Shown piece by piece: positions 16,864 to 25,917 of a stretch of 64,000 nt of DNA (positions within the stretch are counted from its first letter, which is position 1; the number at the start of each line of letters is the position of its first letter). The position numbers and the translations under genes are program-made. The notes beneath the pieces are model-generated. The model was not told the origin of the DNA and searched no databases. It saw nothing but the letters and a program-made list of their open reading frames with translations. The stretch spans positions 5,182-69,181 of the forward strand of contig JBBSRC010000010.1 of NCBI GenBank assembly GCA_038243395.1. The letters are read 5' to 3'. This DNA is from Gelidibacter sp038243395. Its GTDB lineage: Bacteria; Bacteroidota; Bacteroidia; Flavobacteriales; Flavobacteriaceae.

Positions 16864-17033
16864 TCGTCACTTCCGAAAGGACCGCCACCAGGATCACATG
16901 GAGTTGATTGCGCCTGTGCTTTTTGTGGGTTCAGTATCAAAAACGTACCCACAGCCGTTAGCGCAGCATACTTACCCATACGTTGCAACGCTTCTTTTCT
17001 AGTAATCTCGTTATTTAAATTTTTCTTTTCCAT
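16854..17033 (-). CDS. 59-residue exported-type peptide, possible modification substrate
   Basis: A short gene starting MEKKNLNNEITRKEALQRMG, then a hydrophobic stretch KYAALTAVGTFLILNP, then KAQAQS, and a C-terminal tail STPCDPGGGPFGSDDCP with Cys46 and Cys58. The Arg-Lys pair ahead of a hydrophobic segment and an AQA-like cleavage site give it the look of a secretion leader, with a Cys/Gly/Asp-rich product of about 17 residues. Its stop codon overlaps the kinase-like gene's start region, so translation of the two is probably coupled. There is no Shine-Dalgarno sequence. I infer that it is a precursor peptide; it could also be a small periplasmic protein. Confidence 0.7.
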   Translation of the reverse strand: MEKKNLNNEITRKEALQRMGKYAALTAVGTFLILNPQKAQAQSTPCDPGGGPFGSDDCP

Positions 17034-17451
17034 GGTGCGAATATAATAATCATTTTACAATTTAATAAATAAATGGTGATAAAAGTGTTTTCTGACGTTT
17101 CAGTCGTTAAATAGCGTTTTTACAGATTTTAAATAATGTAACTTCGGATTGCCATTTCACATCAGCTTCAAACCTCTTTGTCAATGCTGGTTAAATTTGA
17201 ATCAGCCTCAGCCTAAACTTAGTTAACTAGTATTTAGCTTTTAACGTGTCAAATATATGTCTTAATGATGACATGGGCATACTTTAGTACGATCATAAAA
17301 TTTAAAATCGTTCAATTTTAAATTTCTTAGTTTAATGGTGTTCATTTAAAGCTTAGAGAAAAGAATTATATCTCCGAAATAACTAGGACTGGTTCAAAAT
17401 ACAAATGTGTTATAATACAATTACATCTTATGATTATGATCCTCAATTTAA
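17034..17451. other. spacer upstream of the peptide gene
   Basis: About 420 AT-rich bases between the T9SS cargo gene and the peptide gene, both read on the minus strand. A TATATTCG (minus strand, 17045-17038) resembles a -7 box but lies only four bases before the peptide ATG. No gene seen. Confidence 0.5.
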
Positions 17452-19659
17452 TTAATTTATTAAAATCTTTTTAATTTTTTCCAAAGCTCCTGACCTTAAT
17501 TTGGCAATATACATCCCACCGGCCAATATGGAAAGATCAATTTGTTTACTATCACTTTTGTCGTCAAGTTGAGTGCTGATCATTAGCCGTCCATTCAGGT
17601 CGTAAATTGAAACAGCCGTATTGGGAGCCATGGCGCCTTCGATGTGTAAAATAAGTGATCCATTGGTGGTGTACATTATGGGATGATTAAGAGGAGCTGC
17701 ACCAAAAGATAACATTGGATTGATCACATGTAAAAAGAACCTTCCTGTTTTTGAAATATTCGAATTAGTAAAAATACTATAATTATTAGTGTGTAATAAA
17801 GTGAACGTGTTGTCCAGCCTATCCTCCAAATAAACTTCAGTTTCTTTAGGTAGAATAACATCTGTAATACTGAAAGTTATTTCTTGCCCTTGCGGAGCAT
17901 TTACGCCCAAGGGTATAACCACACTTTTCGAGAGTTCGGAATAGGGTAGGCTTTGCACAGCCATATCCATCCCAGAGCTTTTATCTACCAAATGCGAGTA
18001 AATTGCAAAATCGGGAGTTTTCCCAGCGTAAACACCAGCATCATAGCCCGGATCAAGACCTTTGGTGGATTGTTTATTAAAGTAAACATCTGTGTGATAA
18101 TTGGAAATACCGTTGCTGAGATTGAGTTTTAAGAACCCTACGTTTTTAGCGAGGGTATCTTTCCTAATTACAAATTCGTTGGTATCTCCCACAGTGCGCA
18201 TAGAAGTGGCAAATGAGACGCTCGCACCTTTAGCTTTGGAAGCTACCATAAAACCTTGACCAGGTTTTAATTTTGTGTTTGGATGTAAAGTAAGATAGGC
18301 TAAATTTTGAACCTTCCATCCGTTGGAGATCTCAGGATCATAACTATAAATCCCTGCAGATGTTGCGGCCAATTGCGGATTGTTTGCAGCTAAAAATTCG
18401 GATAAATTGATATACGACGGAAATGGGTTTCCTATCAAGTTCCATTCCGAATAAGCGGAGCCTGAAACAAGGATTTCTTTTTCAATGTCTTTGGTGTGGA
18501 CCATTCCTGTAAATGTGAAACTTTCATTTTTTGGAACCGTAGTTTTATAACCAACACCGGCTTTAAAAGTTTCATTTTCAGAACTTGTAAAGTTTGTAAA
18601 GTTCCCTTTTGATTTGTTGAAAGGCCCAAATGAAAAGTTGGATTTTGCGGCGTTACTCATCACGTTGGGGTTTGATTTTCTAAAGACTTTAAACGTTTCT
18701 CCTGATAAGGGAGCCGAAATAAGGACCTCATTGTTTACCACGCCCATGGCATTTTGGGTCTGAATATGACGTTCATATTTTGCAGCTCCCGTAACTTCCC
18801 CCGTAACAATTAAGCTGGAGAAGTTGTCTGCATCCGATTTCAAGGTGAGTTGGTTGGAGGTGGACAAATCTCCATTTACGGTAATAGACCCTGTTTTTGC
18901 TATAATTACATGGGCTTCGGCATTTACCTTCAAGTTTTTTACTTGTACATGATTTGCTTCCGTATAAGTTCCGTTAGCAATGATTGTGTTTTCATTCGCA
19001 GTTTTAGCGTTTGGGGCATGGGGTGTCCAGCGGCCATCCGCATATAACAAGCCATCATAGGTCAGACTTCCTCCAAGACGGATGCCCGTATGTTCCAGTC
19101 CCAATACGTTTCCTAAACCACCCTCGATATCAAAAGTGCCTAATGGACCAAGCATCCCGATGTTGGAAGCAAAGCCATAGAGTCTGAAGGTGATCTGACC
19201 TCCGACTGCCGATTTGAGTTTGGTTTCGATAATAGGCGATTGGCCGGAGTTGCTCACCTTGTCATCAGAATAAATGTCCGATTTGTAATTGTCCAAACTC
19301 GTTCGTATTCTAATTTTTGCGGGACCGTTTCCGGTAAAAAAATGAGACATGCCGTCGGGGTCCCGATCATAATTAATCTGTAATTCCGTAATGTTAATGA
19401 TATAGCCCTCATCTGCGGTAACCGACCATTCGATATAATCATTGGTGTCCAACTTACCGCCATTCGCCCAATTGCCACTATTGAAGGTTGAGCCACTGGC
19501 AACGGTCAGTCCCAGACCTCTGGAAAGTGGTTGAGCGGTCATATGCGGAATGGCCACTGCTGTAGGTGTTTTTGTGCCAGAGAAAGCAGCAATATTCTGA
19601 CCCAAAATGGGTAAGGATATCAGCACAAACAAGATTATTGCAATTCTACTTTTTATCAA
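17452..19659 (-). CDS. T9SS type A sorting-domain surface protein
   Basis: The 735-residue protein begins with a signal peptide (MIKSRIAIILFVLISLPILG). The last 75 residues form the type IX secretion C-terminal domain: YDLNGRLMISTQLDDK, then the GGMYIAKLRSG strand and KKILIN end. The central part is beta-rich, with an N-terminal jelly-roll-like stretch (EWSVTADEGYIINITELQINY) and a parallel-beta, autotransporter-like middle (ANGTYTEANHVQVKNLKVNA). No catalytic motif is visible. It is probably exported through the outer membrane and attached to the surface; the ligand is unknown. Confidence 0.88.
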   Translation of the reverse strand: MIKSRIAIILFVLISLPILGQNIAAFSGTKTPTAVAIPHMTAQPLSRGLGLTVASGSTFNSGNWANGGKLDTNDYIEWSVTADEGYIINITELQINYDRDPDGMSHFFTGNGPAKIRIRTSLDNYKSDIYSDDKVSNSGQSPIIETKLKSAVGGQITFRLYGFASNIGMLGPLGTFDIEGGLGNVLGLEHTGIRLGGSLTYDGLLYADGRWTPHAPNAKTANENTIIANGTYTEANHVQVKNLKVNAEAHVIIAKTGSITVNGDLSTSNQLTLKSDADNFSSLIVTGEVTGAAKYERHIQTQNAMGVVNNEVLISAPLSGETFKVFRKSNPNVMSNAAKSNFSFGPFNKSKGNFTNFTSSENETFKAGVGYKTTVPKNESFTFTGMVHTKDIEKEILVSGSAYSEWNLIGNPFPSYINLSEFLAANNPQLAATSAGIYSYDPEISNGWKVQNLAYLTLHPNTKLKPGQGFMVASKAKGASVSFATSMRTVGDTNEFVIRKDTLAKNVGFLKLNLSNGISNYHTDVYFNKQSTKGLDPGYDAGVYAGKTPDFAIYSHLVDKSSGMDMAVQSLPYSELSKSVVIPLGVNAPQGQEITFSITDVILPKETEVYLEDRLDNTFTLLHTNNYSIFTNSNISKTGRFFLHVINPMLSFGAAPLNHPIMYTTNGSLILHIEGAMAPNTAVSIYDLNGRLMISTQLDDKSDSKQIDLSILAGGMYIAKLRSGALEKIKKILIN

Positions 19660-19769
19660 AATATTTTATATTGAAGGAATCAATTTCCTAAGCTAACCTC
19701 ATTAACGATAAGATCAAATTTTCACTTGGAATCATTACTACCGAAAAAATCGGTGCCACTATATTAATG

Positions 19770-19777
19770 CAAAAATA
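19770..19777 (-). promoter_or_regulatory. possible -7 box for the T9SS cargo gene
   Basis: On the minus strand TATTTTTG matches TAnnTTTG exactly, about 110 bases before the gene. No -33 TTG at the usual spacing is seen, so this is tentative. Confidence 0.4.
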
Positions 19778-19793
19778 CGCTATGCTATCAAAT

Positions 19794-19835
19794 AAAAAAA
19801 TCCAATGATTTTCAATTTATGAAAACGATTGGATT
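19794..19835 (-). terminator. isolated terminator-like hairpin (minus strand)
   Basis: On the minus strand AATCCAATCGTTTTC pairs with GAAAATCATTGGATT and is followed by seven T. No annotated gene ends here, because the flanking genes diverge. It may end a small RNA or shield the T9SS gene promoter from upstream transcription. Confidence 0.6.
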
Positions 19836-20129
19836 AGTAAAAAAGTATCAGGTTTATTTTTTATAATATTCAGTGTGGTTGCAAAGCAGAAGTGATGTGG
19901 TTTACCTGAAATCTTATAGCAATTCATTCGTTCAATAATTTCCGTAAATATGAAAGTAACAGGAATTTAAAAACCATTGCCAATAATTATGAAATGATTC
20001 TAGATATAAATAAATGTGAAATCTGACCAATTCATCATTGACTCCAGTACATGTTGAAATAATTTAGCGAGTTTCTTCTACAGAACTAAGGGATTTGGAA
20101 ATTCTTTATGGGTTTATAGCGTACTTATA

Positions 20130-20137
20130 TATCTTTG
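20130..20137 (+). promoter_or_regulatory. -7 box of the polysaccharide locus
   Basis: TATCTTTG matches the Bacteroidota -7 consensus exactly, 33 bases before the upxY ATG. A weak TTTATG about 20 bases upstream could serve as the -33 region. Confidence 0.65.
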
Positions 20138-20170
20138 TGGGTCTTAATGATCTAAAAAAAGATAAATCCC

Positions 20171-20632
20171 ATGCCCTGGTACGTCCTCCTTACAAAACCT
20201 AAATATGAACTTAAGGTTGCAGATCGTTTGCTTGAAGACGGTTTCGAAGTGTGTTGTCCTACTCGGATAGAAGTCCGGCAATGGAGCGACCGTAAAAAGA
20301 AAGTGACAGTGCCCTTGTTGCCCTCTATGATCCTGGTGAACATCTTAGAAAAGGACCGTTCTCAGGTTTTTGCGGTTCCTGGGGCAGTGCGCTATCTTTT
20401 CTGGTTGGGTAAGGCCGCTATTGTTCCTTCGGAAGAAGTGGATTTACTCAAAGAGATTGCCGACAAAAAACAACAGGTAATCTCTACAGAAAAAATAAGC
20501 GTTGGTCAAGAAATTGATTTAAAAGCGTTCGGCTTATCTGCCAAAAAAGGAACCGTAAAATATATTTCCGGAAATCAATGTTGGGTGGTGCTGCACAATT
20601 TGGGATATGTAGTTAAACTAAAAATCGAATAA
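20171..20632 (+). CDS. UpxY-family transcription antiterminator (NusG paralogue)
   Basis: The 153-residue protein is a specialised NusG: an NGN domain at about residues 1-95 beginning MPWYVLLTKPKYELKVADRL, with CCPTRIEVRQWSDRKK and PLLPSMILVNI, and a short C-terminal KOW-like part (VGQEIDLKAFGLSAKKGTVKYI). UpxY proteins in Bacteroidota let RNA polymerase read through the long leader and operon of the capsule locus they head. Its place at the very start of a 39-kb polysaccharide locus, with its own promoter, fits that role. The UpxZ partner known from Bacteroides is absent. Confidence 0.93.
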   Translation: MPWYVLLTKPKYELKVADRLLEDGFEVCCPTRIEVRQWSDRKKKVTVPLLPSMILVNILEKDRSQVFAVPGAVRYLFWLGKAAIVPSEEVDLLKEIADKKQQVISTEKISVGQEIDLKAFGLSAKKGTVKYISGNQCWVVLHNLGYVVKLKIE

Positions 20633-20948
20633 TCCCTCGATCTATTCTATAAATAATCATATTTTTGTTTCCTTTTAAGATCAATGTCAAATTTTTATGT
20701 CGGAGCCTTAATTCGCTTTTGATTAGTTAGTTGATGTGGCTATCCTTGGCGAAGCCGTATAGTTTGATTAAAAATTGGTCCAAGCTGAATCAAAGGAGGT
20801 CACCCAGAATTTGATTTCAATACAAGTATAAGAATGATTTAGGGATTTTTTCGTGAACTTCAGAAGTCTATATAAAAAACATATTATAATAACCAGTGCA
20901 TTTAAGTAATTGATTTTTATTTAAACTGTCACCTATTAAACTAAGAGA
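20633..20948. other. spacer between upxY and the UDP-glucose dehydrogenase gene
   Basis: About 316 bases. It contains the dispersed word GGCGAAGCC near 20748 and no gene or clear terminator. It could be part of the leader on which UpxY acts. Confidence 0.5.
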
Positions 20949-22340
20949 ATGAAAATAAAGAATATCTGCTGTATTGGAGCAGGGTATGTAGGCGGTCCCA
21001 CAATGGCGGTTATCGCACAAAAAAATCCAAATATTAAGGTCACTGTTGTGGACATTAACGCTACGCGAATTGCGGCGTGGAACGATGAGGATTTGGAAAA
21101 ACTCCCAATTTACGAACCCGGGTTAGATGACGTTATTGCAGAAGCCCGCAACCGAAATTTGTTTTTTAGTACAGATGTTGATGCCGCGATTGAAGCTGCG
21201 GATATGATCTTTATTTCCGTGAATACTCCAACCAAGACTTATGGTCAAGGGAAAGGAATGGCGGCCGATTTGAAGTACATTGAGTTATGCGCAAGACAAA
21301 TTGCAGAGGTCGCTAAAACAGATAAAATCGTTGTCGAAAAATCGACATTGCCGGTACGTACGGCTCAAGCAATCAAGAGCATATTGCACAATACGGGTAA
21401 TGGTGTTCAATTTCAGATTCTGTCAAATCCAGAATTCTTGGCAGAAGGTACCGCAATTCAAGATTTGATGGCACCAGATCGCGTATTGATCGGAGGTGAG
21501 CAAACTAAAGAAGGCCTTGAAGCAATCCAAGCTTTAGTAGATATTTATGCCACTTGGGTGCCGTCTGAAAATATTCTGACCACTAATTTATGGTCTTCCG
21601 AATTATCGAAACTAACCGCAAATGCTTTTTTAGCACAGCGGGTGTCATCGATTAATGCCATGTCAGAATTGTGTGAAGTTACAGGAGCTGATGTAGATGA
21701 GGTCGCTATCGCGGTCGGAAAGGACAGCAGGGTCGGTCCTAAGTTTTTAAAGGCGTCGGTTGGGTTTGGAGGTTCTTGTTTTCAAAAGGACATCTTAAAT
21801 CTGGTTTATATCGCAAAATCTTATGGCTTGAACGAAGTGGCAGATTACTGGGAACAGGTTATTATCATGAACGATTATCAAAAACGTCGTTTTGCCAACA
21901 AAATCGTTCAGACACTCTACAATACCATTTCTGGTAAAAAAATAGCCTTTTTAGGCTGGGCTTTTAAAAAGGACACAAATGACACGCGTGAATCTGCGGC
22001 CATCTATGTTTCAGATCAGCTTATGGAAGAGCAGGCTAATATTGTGGTGTACGATCCAAAAGTAACGGCGCAACAGATGCAAAGTGATATCAATTATCTC
22101 AACACACGTTCTGAAGACGATAACAAGAATTATTTAACCACCGTTTTGGATCCTTATGAAGCTTGTAAAGATACGCATGCCATAGCTGTTTTAACGGAAT
22201 GGGATGAATTTAAGACCTATGATTGGGAAATGATTTATAAGGGTATGAAAAAACCAGCCTTCGTATTTGACGGGCGTGGCATATTAGATAAGGATACCTT
22301 AGAAACTATAGGATTTGAAGTCTATGTCATCGGAAAATAA
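20949..22340 (+). CDS. UDP-glucose 6-dehydrogenase (eukaryote-like type)
   Basis: The enzyme oxidises UDP-glucose to UDP-glucuronate with two NAD+. The 463 residues begin with the dinucleotide fold GAGYVGGPTMAVIA (9-22). The active-site motif GFGGSCFQKDILN has Cys277, equivalent to the catalytic cysteine of animal UGDH. NPEFLAEGTAI and GWAFKKDTNDTRES are also present. The animal-type length and motifs distinguish it from the shorter bacterial Ugd and from the TviB-like enzyme at 28711. It supplies UDP-GlcA, presumably also the substrate of the overlapping epimerase gene. Confidence 0.94.
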   Translation: MKIKNICCIGAGYVGGPTMAVIAQKNPNIKVTVVDINATRIAAWNDEDLEKLPIYEPGLDDVIAEARNRNLFFSTDVDAAIEAADMIFISVNTPTKTYGQGKGMAADLKYIELCARQIAEVAKTDKIVVEKSTLPVRTAQAIKSILHNTGNGVQFQILSNPEFLAEGTAIQDLMAPDRVLIGGEQTKEGLEAIQALVDIYATWVPSENILTTNLWSSELSKLTANAFLAQRVSSINAMSELCEVTGADVDEVAIAVGKDSRVGPKFLKASVGFGGSCFQKDILNLVYIAKSYGLNEVADYWEQVIIMNDYQKRRFANKIVQTLYNTISGKKIAFLGWAFKKDTNDTRESAAIYVSDQLMEEQANIVVYDPKVTAQQMQSDINYLNTRSEDDNKNYLTTVLDPYEACKDTHAIAVLTEWDEFKTYDWEMIYKGMKKPAFVFDGRGILDKDTLETIGFEVYVIGK

Positions 22341-23367
22341 CCCTCTTTCAAAAACGATCTTAGTTACTGGCGCTGCTGGATTTATTGGCTTTCATGTGTC
22401 CAAAGCCCTATTGGCGTTGGGTCATAAGGTTATTAGCATTGATAATATCAATGACTATTATGATGTCAATTTGAAGTTGGCGCGCTTATCAGAATTGGGG
22501 ATCGACAAAAAAGAAGCCACTCAAGATCTAAATTATACGTCAAGTACCACGCATGGCGAGCAAATGATTTTTGTCAAAATGAATTTGGAAGATCGAAATG
22601 CCTTACCAAAGCTTTTTGAAAATCATGCGATTGATAGTGTGTGCAACTTGGCGGCTCAGGCCGGCGTCCGATATTCTTTAGAAAACCCTGAAGCTTATGC
22701 AGATAGTAATTTGACTGGGTTCTTAAACATTTTGGAATGTTGTCGCAATTACAAAGTTGCCAAATTGGTCTATGCCAGTAGCTCGAGTGTATATGGTAAC
22801 AGCGATGCCGTTCCGTTTGAAGAAACTGCCAATGTTGATCATCCGGTCAGCTTGTATGCAGCGACTAAAAAAGCAAATGAACTAATGGCCCATGCCTATA
22901 GCCATTTGTACGGTTTTGAAACCATCGGACTTCGATTTTTTACTGTTTACGGTCCCTGGGGACGTCCAGATATGGCCATGTTTTTATTTACCGAAGCTAT
23001 TCTGAACAATCAACCCGTCAAGGTTTTTAATAACGGGGACCTCTCACGCGATTTTACTTATATAGATGATATTGTGAAAGGTGTTTTGGCTACTTTGTTA
23101 GAAACTTCTGAAGATGATTCAAAATATAAGCTTTACAATATAGGCAACAGTCAACCCGTACAACTTTTAAAATATATAGAAGCGATAGAAGCAGCCTTAG
23201 ATAAAAAAGCCATCAAACAGATGATGCCCATGCAACCTGGAGATGTCAAGCAAACTTACGCTAACGTCAATCGTTTGAAAAAGGATTTTAATTACCAACC
23301 AAAAACGGAGGTTAAGCACGGGATTGCTGAATTCGTGGAATGGTATAAAGGGTTTTATGGAAGGTAA
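22324..23367 (+). CDS. NAD-dependent epimerase, UDP-glucuronate 4-epimerase-like
   Basis: An extended short-chain dehydrogenase of 347 residues. TGAAGFIGFHVSKAL near the N terminus binds NAD, SVYGN is present, and the active-site pair is Tyr178 and Lys182 (YAATKK). The IDNINDYYDVNLK and DMAMFLFTEAIL segments are typical of UDP-glucuronate 4-epimerases, which make UDP-galacturonate. Its ATG lies inside the end of the dehydrogenase gene (17-base overlap), supporting a two-step pathway UDP-Glc to UDP-GlcA to UDP-GalA. A TTG three codons upstream is a less likely start. Confidence 0.9.
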   Translation: MSSENNPLSKTILVTGAAGFIGFHVSKALLALGHKVISIDNINDYYDVNLKLARLSELGIDKKEATQDLNYTSSTTHGEQMIFVKMNLEDRNALPKLFENHAIDSVCNLAAQAGVRYSLENPEAYADSNLTGFLNILECCRNYKVAKLVYASSSSVYGNSDAVPFEETANVDHPVSLYAATKKANELMAHAYSHLYGFETIGLRFFTVYGPWGRPDMAMFLFTEAILNNQPVKVFNNGDLSRDFTYIDDIVKGVLATLLETSEDDSKYKLYNIGNSQPVQLLKYIEAIEAALDKKAIKQMMPMQPGDVKQTYANVNRLKKDFNYQPKTEVKHGIAEFVEWYKGFYGR

Positions 23368-23916
23368 ATATCTCTAAATAGAGAGGTTAAGAGAGCCAAG
23401 AAATCATAGAAAATAGAGGATAGACTATACCCGCCTGCCGGATGGGCAGGCATTAACAACGTTGAGGTTTAAAATGTCCTGATTGAAAATGTTAAAATCA
23501 AAATCTAGTAAACAAAGCAAAATTCATTAGCCGAAACATAAACAGAAGCGTCATGGCGAGGAATGAGGTACGAATGACGTGGCCATCTCATTGTTATAAA
23601 GTCCGAATTCTAGAGGAAGTCGATACATAGCCTGACCGTCCGCTTGACTCACCTAAACGTTCGCGGAAGCTGGAAACCCACTTTAAATACACATCACTTT
23701 AAAACTATCCTTTTGAATTGGAAATCAAATTTTTTTAAAAACCCATAGAGTTTTCCATTCGTGTAATTTAATTTGGATTATTAATGGACGAATACCAAAT
23801 AATCTGACCTCATTTATTCGTGCCAATTAGTGAAACCCGCCTGAATGAGAAAGTCGGGCAGGTTCGTGTTTTAAAAAAGCATTAGTTTTTCTCAAACACA
23901 ACAAACAAGAACAAAA
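23368..23916. other. repeat-rich spacer
   Basis: About 550 bases without a gene. It includes GCCTGCCGGATGGGCAGGC (hairpin, 23433-23451), GTCATGGCGAGGAATGAGGT near 23551, a common flavobacterial dispersed repeat type, and CCCGCCTGAATGAGAAAGTC near 23838. It looks like an accumulation of short repeats between two operon parts. Confidence 0.6.
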
Positions 23917-24867
23917 ATGAAAAACTTCGCCCTAATCGGTGCCGCAGGCTACATTGCCCCACGTCACATGAAAGCCATTAAAGACACGGGCAATACCTTG
24001 GTGGCTGCGTTGGATCCTTACGACGGCATCGGGATTATGGATAATTATTTCCCACGGGCCAGCTTTTTTACAGAGTTTGAACGTTTTGATCGTTTTGTAG
24101 ACAAATGGCGCAGGGATAGTGGCAATAAAATTGATTACGTGTCGATCTGTTCGCCAAATTACTTGCATGATTCACATATCCGATTTGCACTAAGGAGTGG
24201 GGCAGACGCCATTTCAGAGAAACCCTTGGTGCTCAACCCGTGGAATGTAGATCAATTGAAAGTCATTGAAAATGAAACAGGAAAAAAGATCTTTAACATC
24301 CTGCAATTGCGATTGCATCCAACCATTATCGCATTAAAAGAGAGAATTACAAAGGAGTTAAAGCAAGACCCTACTAAAATATATGAGATCGATTTGACCT
24401 ATTTAACCTCAAGAGGCCGGTGGTATTTTGTGTCTTGGAAAGGCGACGAAGCGAAATCTGGTGGCATAGCCTCCAACATTGGTGTCCATTTCTTTGATAT
24501 GCTCTGTTGGATTTTTGGCGATGTCCAAGAGAATATCGTCCATTTAAAATCCCCAGATACCAATGCGGGTTTCTTAAAATTAAAGCACGCCAACGTAAGA
24601 TGGTTTTTATCCGTGAATCAGGATTATATTCCTGACGCCATTAAAAATGCAGGACTGACAACCTACCGCTCCATTGCAATAAATGAAGAAGAAATAGAGT
24701 TTAGTGGGGGCTTTACTGATTTACACACCAAAAGTTATCAGGAAATTTTAAAAGGCAACGGCTTTGGTCTAGATGAAGCTTATAGCTCCATAAATACGGT
24801 GTCTGCTATCAGAAATCTTGATCCTATTGGATTGAAAGGGGATTACCATCCGTTTTGTAGGTTCTAG
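23917..24867 (+). CDS. Gfo/Idh/MocA oxidoreductase, WbpB/WlbA-like
   Basis: The 316-residue protein opens with the Rossmann motif LIGAAGYIAPRHMKAI, exactly the style of WlbA/WbpB enzymes that oxidise C3 of UDP-N-acetylglucosaminuronate. The catalytic EKPLVLNPWNV motif and LQLRLHPT follow. The product is the 3-keto sugar, which a PLP aminotransferase (WbpE) then converts and WbpD acetylates, giving the UDP-2,3-diacetamido-uronate pathway. The dehydrogenase at 28711 would supply its substrate and the acetyltransferase at 25344 the last step. Confidence 0.9.
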   Translation: MKNFALIGAAGYIAPRHMKAIKDTGNTLVAALDPYDGIGIMDNYFPRASFFTEFERFDRFVDKWRRDSGNKIDYVSICSPNYLHDSHIRFALRSGADAISEKPLVLNPWNVDQLKVIENETGKKIFNILQLRLHPTIIALKERITKELKQDPTKIYEIDLTYLTSRGRWYFVSWKGDEAKSGGIASNIGVHFFDMLCWIFGDVQENIVHLKSPDTNAGFLKLKHANVRWFLSVNQDYIPDAIKNAGLTTYRSIAINEEEIEFSGGFTDLHTKSYQEILKGNGFGLDEAYSSINTVSAIRNLDPIGLKGDYHPFCRF

Positions 24868-25343
24868 AATTGACGGATGGCGGATGACTGATGACGGAGG
24901 ACGGGTGTGTTGCGAGTTATGAGTTAAGAGATTTGTTACGAAACTGGACTCAAAATAATAATAAGCCAGTTTGACTTTATTTTGGCATTAAAATTCACAA
25001 TGGCGTAATTCAATGGTTAAGGCTAAAACCCTAGTTCACATTAAACTCATAAAATTTCAAACCAAAAACCATCTAACGTTTCAAGCCCTCTAAACATTAA
25101 ACTCATAAACCACCTAAACTTTTTGTACATAAACTTTAATTTTTATTCGTAAAACCTCACACCTAATCAAACCCACTAAACTCTAAACTAATAAACCTCC
25201 TAAACTTTTTATAAATACATTCTAAGCTCTTTTATCCGTCCGTAGCATTTGCGAAGGCGGAACCTCCATTCCTTAAACCTCAAACCTCAAACCTCAAACC
25301 TCAAACCTCATACCTCACAACTAATCCCTAATCCCTAATTCCC
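24868..25343. other. repeat-rich spacer between wbpB-like and wbpD-like genes
   Basis: About 475 bases, no gene. The right half is made of degenerate and then perfect AAACCTC heptamers, ending in TAATCCC heptamers directly before the next start codon. The aminotransferase gene expected for the pathway is not here, not even as a recognisable remnant. Confidence 0.65.
25275..25343. repeat. AAACCTC and TAATCCC heptamer arrays
   Basis: Five perfect AAACCTC units (25275-25309) and one variant, then two TAATCCC units (25322-25335) and a longer variant reaching the ATG at 25344. They replace any normal 5' leader of the acetyltransferase gene. Confidence 0.9.
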
Positions 25344-25916
25344 ATGACCAACTATTTCATCCACGAATCCAGCTATATCGACGCTGATGTCTTAATCGGC
25401 GATAACACCAAGATCTGGCATTTCTGTCATATTCTATCCAACACCCAAATCGGCGAGAATTGTTCCTTCGGACAAAACTGCGTGGTGGGGCCTAATGTAA
25501 GCATTGGCGATAACGTAAAAGTTCAGAACAACATTTCCATTTATGAAGGCGTTACCGTTGAAGACGATGTTTTTATTGGACCTTCGGTTGTTTTTACCAA
25601 CGTTATCAATCCCAGAAGTTTTATCGTTAGAAAAACAGAATATCAAAAAACACTCATAAAAAAAGGCGTTTCCATAGGCGCCAATTCGACCATCATTTGC
25701 GGAAATACCCTTGGGGAATATGCGTTTGTTGGCGCAGGAACGGTCGTCACCAAAAATGTGCCTAATTTTGGTTTGGTGGTCGGCAATCCGGCCCGTCGAA
25801 TTGGCTGGGTCAGTAAGTTAGGCCATATGTTGACTTTTAATGACGAAGGATTAGCTACATGCGCTGAAAGTGGGGAGGAGTATCAGTTGGAAGCCGATCA
25901 GGTTAGGGCTTTGTGA
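25344..25916 (+). CDS. WbpD-like N-acetyltransferase (left-handed beta-helix)
   Basis: The 190-residue protein starts YFIHESSYIDADVLIGDNTK and continues with hexapeptide turns (IWHFCHI, IGENCSFGQN, IGDNVKVQNN, IYEGVTVEDDVFIGP), then FTNVINPRS and GANSTIICG. This is the signature of UDP-2-acetamido-3-amino-2,3-dideoxy-glucuronate N-acetyltransferases (WbpD/WlbB), which acetylate C3-amine using acetyl-CoA. It would follow the WbpB-like step once the aminotransferase has acted. The start codon abuts a heptamer array. Confidence 0.92.
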   Translation: MTNYFIHESSYIDADVLIGDNTKIWHFCHILSNTQIGENCSFGQNCVVGPNVSIGDNVKVQNNISIYEGVTVEDDVFIGPSVVFTNVINPRSFIVRKTEYQKTLIKKGVSIGANSTIICGNTLGEYAFVGAGTVVTKNVPNFGLVVGNPARRIGWVSKLGHMLTFNDEGLATCAESGEEYQLEADQVRAL

Positions 25917-25917
25917 A

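Larger units (their letters stand above)
19660..20170. other. divergent intergenic region between the T9SS cargo gene and upxY
   Basis: About 510 bases between two divergent genes. It holds a -7-like box for each direction (19770-19777 minus, 20130-20137 plus) and an isolated terminator-like hairpin (19799-19835). No open frame of note. Confidence 0.6.

Noticed and set aside
20784..20800. AAAGGAGGTCACCC, similar to the end of 16S rRNA on the reverse strand
   Set aside because: There is no rRNA sequence around it and it is too short to be a remnant; most likely chance.
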